From Gammaproteobacteria bacterium UBA7449 (GTDB taxonomy: Bacteria; Pseudomonadota; Gammaproteobacteria; Pseudomonadales; Pseudohongiellaceae), in assembly GCA_002477465.1 (NCBI GenBank), contig DLPV01000042.1:140954-187499 (forward strand): 46,546 nucleotides of DNA. Direction: 5' to 3'. Shown here in pieces: positions 1 to 8,192 of the stretch. Under the pieces are notes generated by a model. It saw nothing but the letters and a program-made list of their open reading frames with translations, was not told where the DNA came from and searched no databases. Position 1 is the first letter of the stretch. Each line of letters opens with the position of its first letter. The position numbers were made by a program, and so were the translations under genes.

Positions 1-32
1 TAACCCCTGGCTGTACGACTTGGCAACGCCTA

Positions 33-284
33 TCACTGACCTGGCCGGGTAGGGTCATCCGAGTTTCGCGTGAGCCCTACCATCTTCGAGAGGATGTGCT
101 GAAACTCAGCCTGACTCATATCAATGTGTTCCAGCACTCTGCCATAGAGGGTAATCGTAGGCACATTGCGATCTTTGAACTCGTTCTGGGTCTGCATCAG
201 GCAGTACAGCACGAGGCGCTCCTTGCGATTTAGGCCATCGCGCACGTCTGGCAGCAAGTCCAGTAGTTTATCGGAGTCATTCAT
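33..284 (-). CDS. Small conserved hypothetical protein
   Basis: I do not recognise a named family. The protein is about 83 residues from the ATG at 284 (MNDSDKLLDLLP...). It is acidic at the N-terminus and has a helical, charged middle (LNRKERLVLYCL) and a second block (NVPTITLYGRVLEHIDMS) that look like a small folded helical, possibly winged-helix-like, protein. The frame also allows a start at 311 or 323. No start has a convincing ribosome binding site, and a TATACT -10-like hexamer lies just upstream at about 314-319, so a leaderless or near-leaderless message is possible. Composition is ordinary for the window. Existence of the gene is fairly likely; function is unknown. Confidence 0.55.
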   Translation of the reverse strand: MNDSDKLLDLLPDVRDGLNRKERLVLYCLMQTQNEFKDRNVPTITLYGRVLEHIDMSQAEFQHILSKMVGLTRNSDDPTRPGQ

Positions 285-537
285 GGGCTGGTGTCGTTGA
301 GGATTCAACATCAGTATAAACAATTAGTAACCCTGAAATCTGCAGCTCGAAGGGAATTGCGGGGTGGAAACGGGCACTGCGTTAAATAGGAGATACAGGA
401 CTTGGCAAGCAGGCGGAATAAGAAGCCGATACTATGAGGCGTTAGGCCAGCCCGAGATTTTAAGGGAAGTTTGCCGTGCCCTCGAAGGCGCGAGCGTTAT
501 CGAGGGCACAGCGGTTTACTCATGCCGGAATAGGTGT

Positions 538-840
538 TTAAGCAACCCGGTCTAGCGCTTGCATTCCTGACTGAATCGCCCTTGCATAAAACCTGCGATT
601 CTCTGCCACTTGCGTCAGAGACCCAACGCGTCGCAGCTCCTGTTCGCCACAAACTTGTTCGGCGGCTTTGCGAATTTGCTTTTCTATTTCCTTGCGGCCC
701 AATTCAGTGCGCGCATCTTCAGTTGAGAAAGTGATCTTGATCTTGTCTAGTGAAATCTCGGACTTCTCTACGTCGCCAAAAACCAAGGGGCTGAAGCTGT
801 TGGCGATGGGCATAAAGGCTGGGGCGATTAGTTTTTTCAT
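538..840 (-). CDS. UrcA-like exported small protein
   Basis: This 100-residue protein starts with a basic, hydrophobic N-terminus (MKKLIAPAFMPIA) that could be a weak export signal. The rest follows the UrcA pattern: a beta-like segment (ISLDKIKITFST), a helix ending in IRKAAEQVCG near residues 55-65, then a second helix carrying the YARAIQSGMQAL block near the C-terminus. UrcA-family proteins are small, mostly exported proteins of unknown role in Proteobacteria; usually two Cys are present, but only one (C64) is clear here. A GGAGAG ribosome binding site sits about 6 bases before the ATG at 840. No operon partner is visible. The family assignment is from pattern recognition only. Confidence 0.65.
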   Translation of the reverse strand: MKKLIAPAFMPIANSFSPLVFGDVEKSEISLDKIKITFSTEDARTELGRKEIEKQIRKAAEQVCGEQELRRVGSLTQVAENRRFYARAIQSGMQALDRVA

Positions 841-1207
841 AATTACTCTCCATAACTGCGAAATACTAGGTAATGTTTCCCGAAAGGCTAGTGTGTTTGA
901 GAGATTAATAGGCCGACCCCTTTTCGCTATGTTTAAAGCAGCGAGTGCGGCATACAGATTCGCTCAAGGGCACAACGCTATTTTTAGGCTGCTGGCACCG
1001 TAGCTGCCTGATCAAAGCGTGAAGAAAACCCCCAGAAAACCTGAATACCAGCGATAAGGGCGCTCGATCGCTGCTTAAGTGTGATTTTGAAACAGATTGA
1101 GAAAAAATCTGCGTGGGCCCTAAACTACCAGCAACGCAGCAAAATTTGATAGCATGCACAGCGAGTTTGCTCCGGTTTTACGTTCCGGACGGCAATGAGG
1201 AAGATAG
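841..1207. other. Intergenic region, no gene seen
   Basis: This is the divergent region between the UrcA-like gene (minus) and trhO (plus). Short open frames on both strands lack ribosome binding sites and recognisable composition. A GAGGAAG ribosome binding site for trhO lies at its right end. No RNA gene or convincing promoter was identified. Confidence 0.4.
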
Positions 1208-2212
1208 ATGAACGACACTAATCCCAGCGTGGTAGTCGCCGCGCTTTATCGCTTCGCGCGATTTCCAGATTTTGAAGCATTCCGACAGCCGCTGTTTGAA
1301 GCGATGCTGGCAGCTGAAGTACGAGGTACTTTGCTACTGGCAGCCGAGGGCATCAATGGCACTATCGCCGGCAGCCGTCTGGGCATCGATAAAGTGTTGG
1401 ATTTTTTGCAGCAGGACGAGCGCTTCGCGGGACTGGAAGTCAAAGAGTCCTACGTGGACGACAATCCGTTTTACCGCACAAAAGTTAAGCTCAAAAAAGA
1501 AATAGTCACCATGGGGGTGAAGGATATCGATCCCAATGAGATCGTTGGCACCTACGTCGATGCTGAGGATTGGAATGAGCTGATTTCCAGGCCCGATGTG
1601 CTGCTATTGGATACCCGCAACAAATACGAGGTGGAAATCGGCACCTTTGATGGGGCGGTGAATCCTGAGACTGACTCATTCCGAGAGTTTCCCGAGTATG
1701 TGGCGCGTCACCTGGATCCTGGCAATCACAAAAAAGTCGCCATGTTCTGCACCGGTGGTATTCGTTGCGAAAAATCTACCGCCTATTTACGCCAGCAGGG
1801 TTTTGATGAGGTTTATCATCTCAAGGGAGGTATTCTGAAATACCTTGAGCTTGTGCCGGAATCAGAGAGTAAATGGCAGGGAGAGTGCTTCGTTTTTGAC
1901 AATCGGGTTACGGTAAATCACAAGCTTGAACAGGGTGCTTACGATCAGTGCCACGCCTGTCGCATGCCGATTACAGAGCAGGACAAGGAAAGTGAGTACT
2001 ATCAGAAGGGCATAAGCTGTCATCACTGTTGCGATAAGCACACACCTGATCAGGTGAAGCGCTATGCCGAGCGCGAGCGGCAGATCGAGCTGGCAAAGCA
2101 GTGTGGTGAAACCCATATTGGTCAGCCGATGCAGGATATAATCGACTCCCGTCGCAGAGAGAAGCTGAGTTTCAAGGCGTCGCAGCGAGAAGTGGAGCGC
2201 GGCAAAGTCTAA
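1208..2212 (+). CDS. trhO: tRNA uridine(34) hydroxylase TrhO (rhodanese family)
   Basis: The 334-residue length matches the TrhO/YceA family. TrhO uses molecular oxygen to hydroxylate U34 of certain tRNAs, giving ho5U, the precursor of cmo5U wobble modifications. An N-terminal acylphosphatase-like domain (about residues 1-100, with EGINGT at 47-52) is followed by a rhodanese domain whose active loop is CTGGIRCEKS, so C181 is the likely catalytic cysteine and C187 the second conserved one. The C-terminal part carries a CxxC pair (CHAC) and CHHCC, typical of the zinc-like tail in this family. GAGGAAG sits 6-7 bases before the ATG. It lies 87 bases upstream of the thioesterase gene and may be co-transcribed with it. 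Confidence 0.93.
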   Translation: MNDTNPSVVVAALYRFARFPDFEAFRQPLFEAMLAAEVRGTLLLAAEGINGTIAGSRLGIDKVLDFLQQDERFAGLEVKESYVDDNPFYRTKVKLKKEIVTMGVKDIDPNEIVGTYVDAEDWNELISRPDVLLLDTRNKYEVEIGTFDGAVNPETDSFREFPEYVARHLDPGNHKKVAMFCTGGIRCEKSTAYLRQQGFDEVYHLKGGILKYLELVPESESKWQGECFVFDNRVTVNHKLEQGAYDQCHACRMPITEQDKESEYYQKGISCHHCCDKHTPDQVKRYAERERQIELAKQCGETHIGQPMQDIIDSRRREKLSFKASQREVERGKV

Positions 2213-2299
2213 GATCAACAGTCCGCTGTCTTGCAAGGCTATAGACATCTCCCTGGCATTCAACAGCGGCTGGTATGAAGGAGTGGAGGAGGCTGCAAT

Positions 2300-2701
2300 T
2301 TGAACAAGGAAGATGAACCGATCCTGATGAGTCCCTATGGGGATTTTCTTGGCATCGAGCTCCAGGATATCTCGCCGGGAAGGGCGCTATGCACGATTGA
2401 GCTTAAAGATCACCATCTCAACAACGGCGGTCGCGTGCATGGTGGTGTACTCACGTCACTTGCGGATACCGCGGCAGGTGCCGCCGTGCGCTCTATCCGG
2501 CCGGAGGGCAAGCTCTCGGCGACGATCGACCTTAGCATCTCTTTTATACGACCACCAACAGGGCACAGGCTCGTGGCTCAAGCCGAAGTCATTCATGCTG
2601 GCCGGCAGCTGTTCCGTACCGAGATATCCATACACTGCGAAGACAAGCTGGTGGCGAAGACCAATGCCACCTTCATGATCGTTTCGCCGTTTAAAAAATA
2701 G
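2300..2701 (+). CDS. PaaI-type hotdog thioesterase
   Basis: The 133-residue protein is a single hotdog domain. The hallmark HGG (residues 47-49) followed by VLTSLADTAAGAA forms the central helix, where the Asp (D56) is the probable catalytic acid. Such enzymes hydrolyse acyl-CoA thioesters, often phenylacetyl-CoA or medium-chain substrates, in the cytoplasm. The start is TTG at 2300: GGAGGAGG lies 7 bases upstream at about 2285-2292, whereas the first internal ATG has no site. The gene follows trhO by 87 bases. The substrate cannot be read from the sequence. No membrane segment is seen, and the length is typical of the family. Confidence 0.85.
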   Translation: MNKEDEPILMSPYGDFLGIELQDISPGRALCTIELKDHHLNNGGRVHGGVLTSLADTAAGAAVRSIRPEGKLSATIDLSISFIRPPTGHRLVAQAEVIHAGRQLFRTEISIHCEDKLVAKTNATFMIVSPFKK

Positions 2702-2907
2702 CTAAACTGCGCGAAGATGAAATAAAAGTAGTGTGAAGTGGTTCACTTTCAACTAGCACGGGACAAGCTTTACTCTGCCTGAGTAAACCCTTCCGGGTTT
2801 TGTGCGTATTAATGAGTAAGGCAGGCCCTAGCCGCAAGCTATTCACGCGGGTCGTGAATGTGAGAAGGGTCAAATCCCAGAAATATTTGAGTAAGGAGGC
2901 TCGGACC

Positions 2908-3753
2908 ATGAAAACTTTCAGGATTAGAATGCTGGCTACCATAGCTATGGTTGGCTTGGCACTCCCCACACTGGCGCAGCAGTTGCCTGAATTGACCGCT
3001 GCAACCGCCACCGGCGCGAATACAAGCGCAAAATTCTTCGGGGGAGTATCGGCGGACAATGGTGCGAGCTTTGGCAACAGTTTTGATTTTGATACGCCGC
3101 TGGATATTACCGGGTCAATTCAGGTTGAAGAATCCCATGTCAACACCGTAGGGAACTTGTACATTGTCGCCCAGCTCGGTGAGCAGCTCCTGTTTCGCGA
3201 TGCGACTGGCAACTACCTGGAATGGGACATGAACCTGGCGACGCTGCAGGCGGCCAGCCCTGACAAGACTCTGGCATCCAATGAGCCGCTTACAGTAGTA
3301 GACGACCTTCCGCTAGGGCCAGCAGGCGCGGCAGGCCTAACTCTGAGCGTATTTCTGGCCTACGATACCATTGCTGCTCCGGGCGAGCTGTTCTATAGCG
3401 GTGCACCCATTGCTGTTTCGATTGGCACGGCGCCGCCAGCAGAGCCAGCTAGCCTGACAATCTACACACAATCTATTTCTGCTCAAATTGTTCAGCTACG
3501 CTGCGTGGTATGTCATGTGAGTGGAGGGGTCGCTGGCGGGACGCCGCTGCTCTATGTCAGGAGTCCAGCCGCTAATTTCTTAACCACAAATTACAACACC
3601 ATAGTTAATTACATAAAGAACGTTCCCAATGGCTCAAACCGGATTCTCTCTAAACCACAGGGTCAAGCACACAGCGGCGGCGTGCAGCTACAAAGCGGTT
3701 CGACAGATTTCCAAAATCTGAGTGATCTCGTCAACGCAGTGCTAACTGAATAG
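2908..3753 (+). CDS. Exported protein with C-terminal CxxCH cytochrome-like module
   Basis: A Sec signal peptide (KTFRIRMLATIAMVGLALPTLAQ) precedes a beta-rich domain of about 150 residues that I cannot name. The last 90 residues contain a haem c motif CVVCH (C199, C202, H203) in a compact single-haem-like domain ending SDLVNAVLTE. I recall this tail as recurring at the ends of large secreted proteins in marine Gammaproteobacteria. The ATG at 2908 was chosen over the longer frame from 2800 because AAGGAGG lies just upstream and the signal peptide begins there. It stands alone between the thioesterase and a decayed gene. Role: perhaps a periplasmic or outer-surface redox or binding protein; the substrate is unknown. 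Confidence 0.75.
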   Translation: MKTFRIRMLATIAMVGLALPTLAQQLPELTAATATGANTSAKFFGGVSADNGASFGNSFDFDTPLDITGSIQVEESHVNTVGNLYIVAQLGEQLLFRDATGNYLEWDMNLATLQAASPDKTLASNEPLTVVDDLPLGPAGAAGLTLSVFLAYDTIAAPGELFYSGAPIAVSIGTAPPAEPASLTIYTQSISAQIVQLRCVVCHVSGGVAGGTPLLYVRSPAANFLTTNYNTIVNYIKNVPNGSNRILSKPQGQAHSGGVQLQSGSTDFQNLSDLVNAVLTE

Positions 3754-3780
3754 CAAGTCTCTAATGGTGTTTCTCATTTC

Positions 3781-3820
3781 AAAAATCGCTCTGTCTTGTT
3801 GTATTAAACGGGGCAGAGCG
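3781..3820. terminator. Inverted repeat after the CxxCH protein gene
   Basis: CGCTCTG (3787-3793) and CAGAGCG (3814-3820) form a 7-base stem. On the plus strand there is no U-run after it. On the minus strand the stem is followed by ATTTTT, so the structure would work better as a minus-strand terminator. It is listed as a possible bidirectional terminator, with low certainty. Confidence 0.35.
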
Positions 3821-4020
3821 TGATCCACTTAAAAGAATTTACTGCCTCTATTGCCTAACATTGCCTGTGTATGAGTTGCTCGTTTCTTTTGGGCGCTGCG
3901 CTTTGACGGCGCAGCTTTAGAAATTGTCGCTCGCCAAGCATTGAGTGTGATTTCTAGTCTGCAAATAATTGAAACTGATAATCGCTGCCAGGAATAATGC
4001 CTAGAATAGAATCTTACTTT

Positions 4021-4692
4021 GACCCTTCTCCCGGCCTCACGGTCATTACGACTAAGGGCAGGTCTATCCCATGAACCTGGCTAACTGCGTCGGCCATCAT
4101 TACACAGGCACTCAAAGTAATCTGGCGCTGTTTGATTTTAGCGATGCGGATTTGATCGGGACCGAACCTGAGATGCCGTGTTAGGTATTTGATCGCCCGG
4201 CTAGCTATTCGCGTAAACGAGATCGGAAAGCTTTCGTATTTCCGGTGCCTGTAACTAGAGAGTTGCGACCGTTCCTGGAAGGGTATTGCCGTATCGACGA
4301 GACTGAGTCCAGTCTGGATGTGTTTGACAGGTTGATTGACGCCCACATATGGATGCTGCAGGATCAAAAAGCACATCATATACGGTATGTTCTTTAAACC
4401 CTGTATGTTGACCGAGACTTTTGCGGCACGGATGGCCGAATCATTCCTGGACGCAGGCTCAGCCTCACTGGGCCGCAAGTATAACCAGATTGATGACATT
4501 GCCTACCTGATCTCTAATGTCGCCATGGACAAGATCGAATATCTGGTGCAGACCCACATCTGAATGGAGGCCTACCCCAGCTGCGGACGTGTCTTCCTCG
4601 ACGCTGGCGAACTGACCGATCTCAAATACGAGACCTTTTCCGACAAAATCAAGTCCCTGTCAAAGGGCAAGCGCAAGCACACCGAGGCTTGA
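4021..4692 (+). pseudogene. Decayed zf-TFIIB-like (zinc ribbon) gene
   Basis: No single frame is open here, but successive plus-strand frames read like pieces of one protein. The 4021 frame gives PSPGLTVITTKG before a stop. The frame from 4071 gives a segment with HHYTGTQSNLALFDFSDADL, stopping at 4182. Another frame runs from 4185 to a stop near 4394. After a further shift, the frame from 4336 reaches a stop at 4561, and the same frame after that stop gives YPSCGRVFLDAGELTDLK and a basic tail ending at 4692. The CGxVFLDAGEL block is the signature of zf-TFIIB zinc ribbons. Several frameshifts and stops plus missing cysteines mark it as a pseudogene. The minus-strand frame 4014-4499 is treated as a shadow. 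Assignment rests on motif recognition. Confidence 0.5.
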
Positions 4693-4693
4693 G

Positions 4694-5209
4694 CTAGTCC
4701 CCGGGTTGTGGGATCGAGGTAGTTACCACCGGGCCTACGCCCATGATCTGCACTGTTACCGCTTCATCTTTGGCCATATCGTAATGATGCCCACCTGGCG
4801 GCTGGTAAATAAATGTTCCTTCAGGAACTGCGGTCATATTGTCGGGATCATAAACGTCTGATTCCGGGCCATAGGACGTGTACCAGGTACCTTTAATCAC
4901 AGTGATGTAGCGAGCTGTGCTGTGATAGTGCGGGCGGCTCCCGGTGCCTGGTGCAAAGGTGATGCGCATAACGTACATACCGGGCTTCGAAGGGTCGCCG
5001 TAGATCAGCACGCTGCGCGAGCCCTCTGCGGGTTCCAGCACGTCAGGTGTGCCAATAACAAATCCTAACTCATCTGGTTCTACGTCTTGCGCAGACACAG
5101 ATGCCATTACACCAGATAGTAAGAGACCGAAAGTCGCTAGCACGGCGGTGCGAGGCACTGGTAATCGGGACTTTGATGAGTTTTGGAGCATTTGGGTAAG
5201 TGTGCGCAT
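4694..5209 (-). CDS. Exported cupin-domain protein
   Basis: The mature part is a single small cupin barrel. The metal motif is visible as RPHYHSTARYITVIKGTW (motif 1, His-rich, with the E of the usual motif replaced) and motif 2 as PPGGHHYDMAKDEAVTVQI. The 171-residue protein has an N-terminal export signal (VPRTAVLATFGLLLSGVMASVSAQ). The start at 5209 was chosen over 5233 because AAGGAG lies 7 bases upstream (MRTLTQ...). Cupins of this type bind a metal and may act on small acids or sense a ligand in the periplasm; the substrate is not known. The gene stands alone, its end adjoining the decayed zf-TFIIB-like gene in convergent orientation. Confidence 0.8.
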   Translation of the reverse strand: MRTLTQMLQNSSKSRLPVPRTAVLATFGLLLSGVMASVSAQDVEPDELGFVIGTPDVLEPAEGSRSVLIYGDPSKPGMYVMRITFAPGTGSRPHYHSTARYITVIKGTWYTSYGPESDVYDPDNMTAVPEGTFIYQPPGGHHYDMAKDEAVTVQIMGVGPVVTTSIPQPGD

Positions 5210-5233
5210 TGTTATTCTCCTTGTGGCTGGCAA

Positions 5234-5586
5234 ACCCCGACTGATTAATGCAACCGGAATCTGGATAGACTAATTCACGTTGTGGTAAATGCCAAGTCGC
5301 CAGCCCAGTGATACTATGCTGCATCTGTGCAGTGATGCTTGATTCATTGGCCATTGTTATTCTCAATCTGATCCTGGCTGATGATTAGCGCGTGTAGCAC
5401 CTTCTGTAGAAAGCTATCATTTGTCCCAAAGCAGTTGCCGGCCATACGCAATGGCTCTCCCTATCGCTCCCAGGCCCGTTCAATTCAGCTAAAACCGGCT
5501 GATTATGGGAAGGGTTGCGCGGCAGCCCCATGTGGTTGCAGGCTATTGAGATAAGGACTATTGTTACGAAAGGACAGTGTAATCTT
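5234..5586. other. Intergenic region, no gene seen
   Basis: Divergent spacer between the cupin gene and the first lipoprotein gene. A second copy of the sequence GAGAATAACAATG, which also surrounds the cupin start, occurs on the minus strand near 5355 and opens a frame overlapping the cupin start. That frame looks uncoded. No terminator or RNA gene was seen. Confidence 0.35.
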
Positions 5587-5859
5587 ATGAAGAAACTTGT
5601 CATTATCACGGTGCTGGGGTTAATCACCGCTGCTTGTGCCACGCCGCCAACAAATTTTGCTGGCATGAGTGAAGCCGAGCTGCTGGCCTATAATCGCGGC
5701 AAGCCGGTCATGGAGCAGATATACTGCGAGGATCGCAAGCAGCGGACTGGAACCCATATTCGGCGGACCGACTGCAGGACCGTGGAGGATTGGGTGGAGC
5801 ATAACTTTCGCACCCAGCAGACAATCCAAACTATGGCGGTGGGCCGACCATTTAACTAG
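5587..5859 (+). CDS. Small lipoprotein, tandem copy 1
   Basis: A 90-residue predicted lipoprotein: KKLVIITVLGLITAAC forms a signal peptide with a lipobox whose acylated Cys would be residue 17. The mature part contains FAGMSEAELLAYNRGKP, an isolated YC, HIRR, then RTVEDWVEHN. The next gene encodes the same pattern, so the two arose by duplication. Two conserved Cys (in IYCED and TDC) could form a disulfide. I do not recognise a named family. The ATG at 5587 was chosen because the signal peptide begins there; AAAGGA upstream is a weak ribosome binding site. Probably anchored in the outer or inner membrane facing the periplasm. Confidence 0.75.
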   Translation: MKKLVIITVLGLITAACATPPTNFAGMSEAELLAYNRGKPVMEQIYCEDRKQRTGTHIRRTDCRTVEDWVEHNFRTQQTIQTMAVGRPFN

Positions 5860-5899
5860 GTCTTTCAGGCCGGCAGACTGGAATTAATGGTGATACAGC

Positions 5900-6211
5900 A
5901 TGCAACTGACTGCTTTATTCAAATTCTGCAGAGTTCTCACTGGCGCTATTCTCGCGCTGGGCCTATTTAGCTGCGCAAATCAACCGTTGAATTTTACCTT
6001 GATGTCTGAGGGTGAACTGCTTGCCTACAATAACGGGCGACCGGTACTCAAACAGGTTTACTGTCGGGAAATAAAGCTGACCTCGTCCCACATCCGGCGC
6101 AATGTGTGCAAACGGGTCGAAGATTGGGTGCAGCACAATATGCGCACAATGATGACGATTGGTACGATGTCGGTGAGTGACTATTCAGTCTTTGGTCGAT
6201 CGCTGGACTAA
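5900..6211 (+). CDS. Small lipoprotein, tandem copy 2
   Basis: A 103-residue paralogue of the preceding gene, 40 bases downstream and likely in the same transcript. Signal peptide and lipobox end in LGLFSC. Shared blocks in order are F-x2-MSE-x-ELLAYN-x-G-x-PV, Q-x-YC, HIRR-x2-C, VEDWV-x-HN-x-RT and a TI-x-TM ending. The C-terminus is longer by a short tail (SDYSVFGRSLD). Both conserved cysteines are kept. No function can be assigned; co-localised lipoproteins of this size often act as structural or envelope stress-related factors, but nothing here shows that. Confidence 0.72.
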   Translation: MQLTALFKFCRVLTGAILALGLFSCANQPLNFTLMSEGELLAYNNGRPVLKQVYCREIKLTSSHIRRNVCKRVEDWVQHNMRTMMTIGTMSVSDYSVFGRSLD

Positions 6212-6971
6212 AGTGTCTGTCGACTTGTTGAGCGATTCAACTAAAGGCTCCGCGCAAGAAAGTACCGCAGCTAAGCAATAACCCTGATTGAAACAACTCT
6301 CATCCTGCTCTCATTGAATGGGTGGCTCGTGGTTCTGGGCTCAGAGTATGTAGGTTGTCCCTTGCAGGGGTGAGCCATCAAACCACCACATCACAAACAC
6401 CATGCCATTCAAAACACCGACAAACTCGTTGTCGGATGAGCCTCCAAAACCAGGCCATTGCCAATCGCAGTTAATGCATGGGCCTGTGTTGAGTCAATGT
6501 TCCGGACTGACTCTCTTCAACCCTAGCCGAAATAGAGATCATATGATTCTGTTTGTGCTTTGAACCTTTCTGGTCTATGACACTTTGAGCTGCCTGGTCT
6601 GTAGGTTATGCTTCTGAGTCGTGATTTGTCGTAACGCACTGATTTTATTAGAATTTGTGGCTAAAGGGGTAGTGCTATTGCAATTTGATGGGTTTGGGAA
6701 AGGGATAGAGCTTGTGCGTCAAAAAAAGCAATGGCTGTTTTTTACACAGGCGGCGATGGCAAAAAGCGTTTGGCCGATGACCTGATCATACCAGTTGAAT
6801 TGGCGGAATCAGAGTGAATTGACTATTTTTCAGACCTTTGTCACGAGCGGGCAACACCGGATCGGGACAAGGCGAGGCCAATCGAGCCAGCCCGTGATCA
6901 GGCCAATTAGAGAATAAGTCGGAGCGATTCAAAAGCAGTAAGGCAGTTGAATAAGGAGTCAGGACCCAGCG
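6212..6971. other. Long intergenic region with possible gene remnants
   Basis: No convincing gene is present in these 760 bases. On the minus strand, 6341-6493 is open between two stops and reads as a Trp/Gly-rich segment (CINCDWQWPGFGG, then VFVMWWFDG) with no start codon, possibly the C-terminal end of a lost exported protein. On the plus strand a 28-codon frame at 6731-6817 begins ATG GCT GTT but has no ribosome binding site. An nhaA ribosome binding site (AGGA) is at 6961-6964. No RNA gene was recognised. Confidence 0.35.
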
Positions 6972-8188
6972 ATGGCAGTGAAATCAGCATTCCGCAAGGA
7001 CGACTCTTTTATTGAGCAGTTCTTGCGCCTTGAGTCAGCCGGCGGCATCTTGCTGATTGCGGCTGCCGGATTGGCGATCCTGTGTGTCAACACGCCCCTG
7101 TCCAGCGTTTATAAATTGCTACTGGATACGCCGGTTGAATTTCGGGTTGGTGGTCTTGAGATTGCCAAACCATTGCTGCTCTGGATCAATGACGGGCTGA
7201 TGGCAGTTTTCTTTTATCTCATCGGTCTGGAGCTCAAGCGCGAACTGCTTGAAGGAGAATTGTCGGACCCGGCGAATATCATCTTGCCCGGTGTTGGCGC
7301 TATTGGCGGCATGCTGGTGCCAGGCTTGATTTACGCCTACTTTAATCTACAGGATGACGTGGCCATCAAGGGATGGGCGATCCCGGCGGCAACAGATATC
7401 GCCTTCGCGCTTGGCGTGTTGGCGCTACTGGGTTCTCGGGTTCCGCCGTCTATAAAAATATTTCTCACATCCCTTGCAATTATTGATGAAATTGGCGCCA
7501 TCGTGATCATTGCGGTGTTTTATACCGCGCAGATTTCGTTCAGTGCCCTGTTTGTCGTAGTGGGTCTGCTGCCGGTGCTCTACATCCTTAATCGCCGCAA
7601 CGTCACCAGCTATTCACCTTATATGATAATTGGCGTTATCGTATGGATAGCGATGTTGAAGTCCGGTGTTCATGCCACGCTTGCTGGAGTCCTTCTGGCT
7701 TTCTTTTTTCCAATACGTGATCGTAAAAACCCTGATCATTCACCCCTGGAACACCTGGAGCACGATCTTCATGGCGCTGTGCCTATTTTATTTTGCCAGT
7801 ATTCGCGTTTATGAACGCAGGTGTCGATCTGCGTGGCATGACTACAGATCAATTTCTGCATGATGTGCCGATTGGTATCGCGCTGGGGCTATTTGTCGGT
7901 AAACAGGCAGGTATTTTCGGCTTGTGTTGGCTGACGGTGAAAGCCGGTTTGACGCGGCTACCGAAAGGCATGGATATGGTAAGCCTATATGGTACCGCGG
8001 CTCTATGTGGAATCGGCTTTACTATGAGCCTGTTCATCGGCTCACTCGCGTTTGAGGAAGCGGGTGTGAATCTGCTGTTTGATGAGCGGCTCGGTATTCT
8101 CGCTGGCTCAATCGCATCGGGCCTGGTGGGCTATTTTGTACTGAAGAGTCATTTAGGCAAGAAGGTGGCTCTGGATCAGACGGATTGA
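6972..8188 (+). pseudogene. nhaA: Na+/H+ antiporter NhaA, interrupted by one frameshift
   Basis: Two overlapping frames together encode one NhaA of about 400 residues, the usual length. 6972-7814 covers the N-terminal part (RLESAGGILL, GLELKREL, PAATDIAFALG) and ends in an aberrant CQYSRL tail. The frame from about 7781 to 8188 continues with YFILPVFAFMNAGVDL to the end (LLCGIGFTMSLFIG). A single lost base near 7781 would restore the usual junction (V-A-Y-F-I-L-P). NhaA exchanges Na+ for H+ across the inner membrane and supports pH and salt homeostasis. The ion-binding pair, DD in E. coli NhaA (D163/D164), reads D172-E173 here. This may be a true mutation or a sequencing/assembly error. No canonical slippery heptamer supports programmed frameshifting. 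Confidence 0.85.
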
Positions 8189-8192
8189 AGCC

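Noticed and set aside
364..555. Plus-strand frame of 63 codons
   Set aside because: No ribosome binding site or recognisable composition; it overlaps the convergent UrcA-like gene end.
905..1159. Minus-strand open frame of 84 codons upstream of trhO
   Set aside because: No ribosome binding site, no family resemblance, and it lies in an otherwise non-coding spacer.
4014..4499. Minus-strand frame of 161 codons over the decayed gene
   Set aside because: The plus strand in the same place shows zf-TFIIB-type fragments; the minus-strand protein resembles nothing and starts in that gene's shadow.
5070..5355. Minus-strand frame starting after a second GAGAATAACA sequence
   Set aside because: Overlaps the cupin gene in another frame; protein is low quality (NNNAHTYPNAPK) and no family is recognised. 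The repeated leader sequence is probably chance or an old duplication.
6731..6817. 28-codon plus-strand frame before nhaA
   Set aside because: No ribosome binding site and no family recognised; recorded only within the intergenic entry.
7779..7796. Programmed -1 frameshift in nhaA
   Set aside because: The shift is in the -1 direction, but no X-XXY-YYZ slippery heptamer is present and NhaA families are not known to use it; a lost base is simpler.
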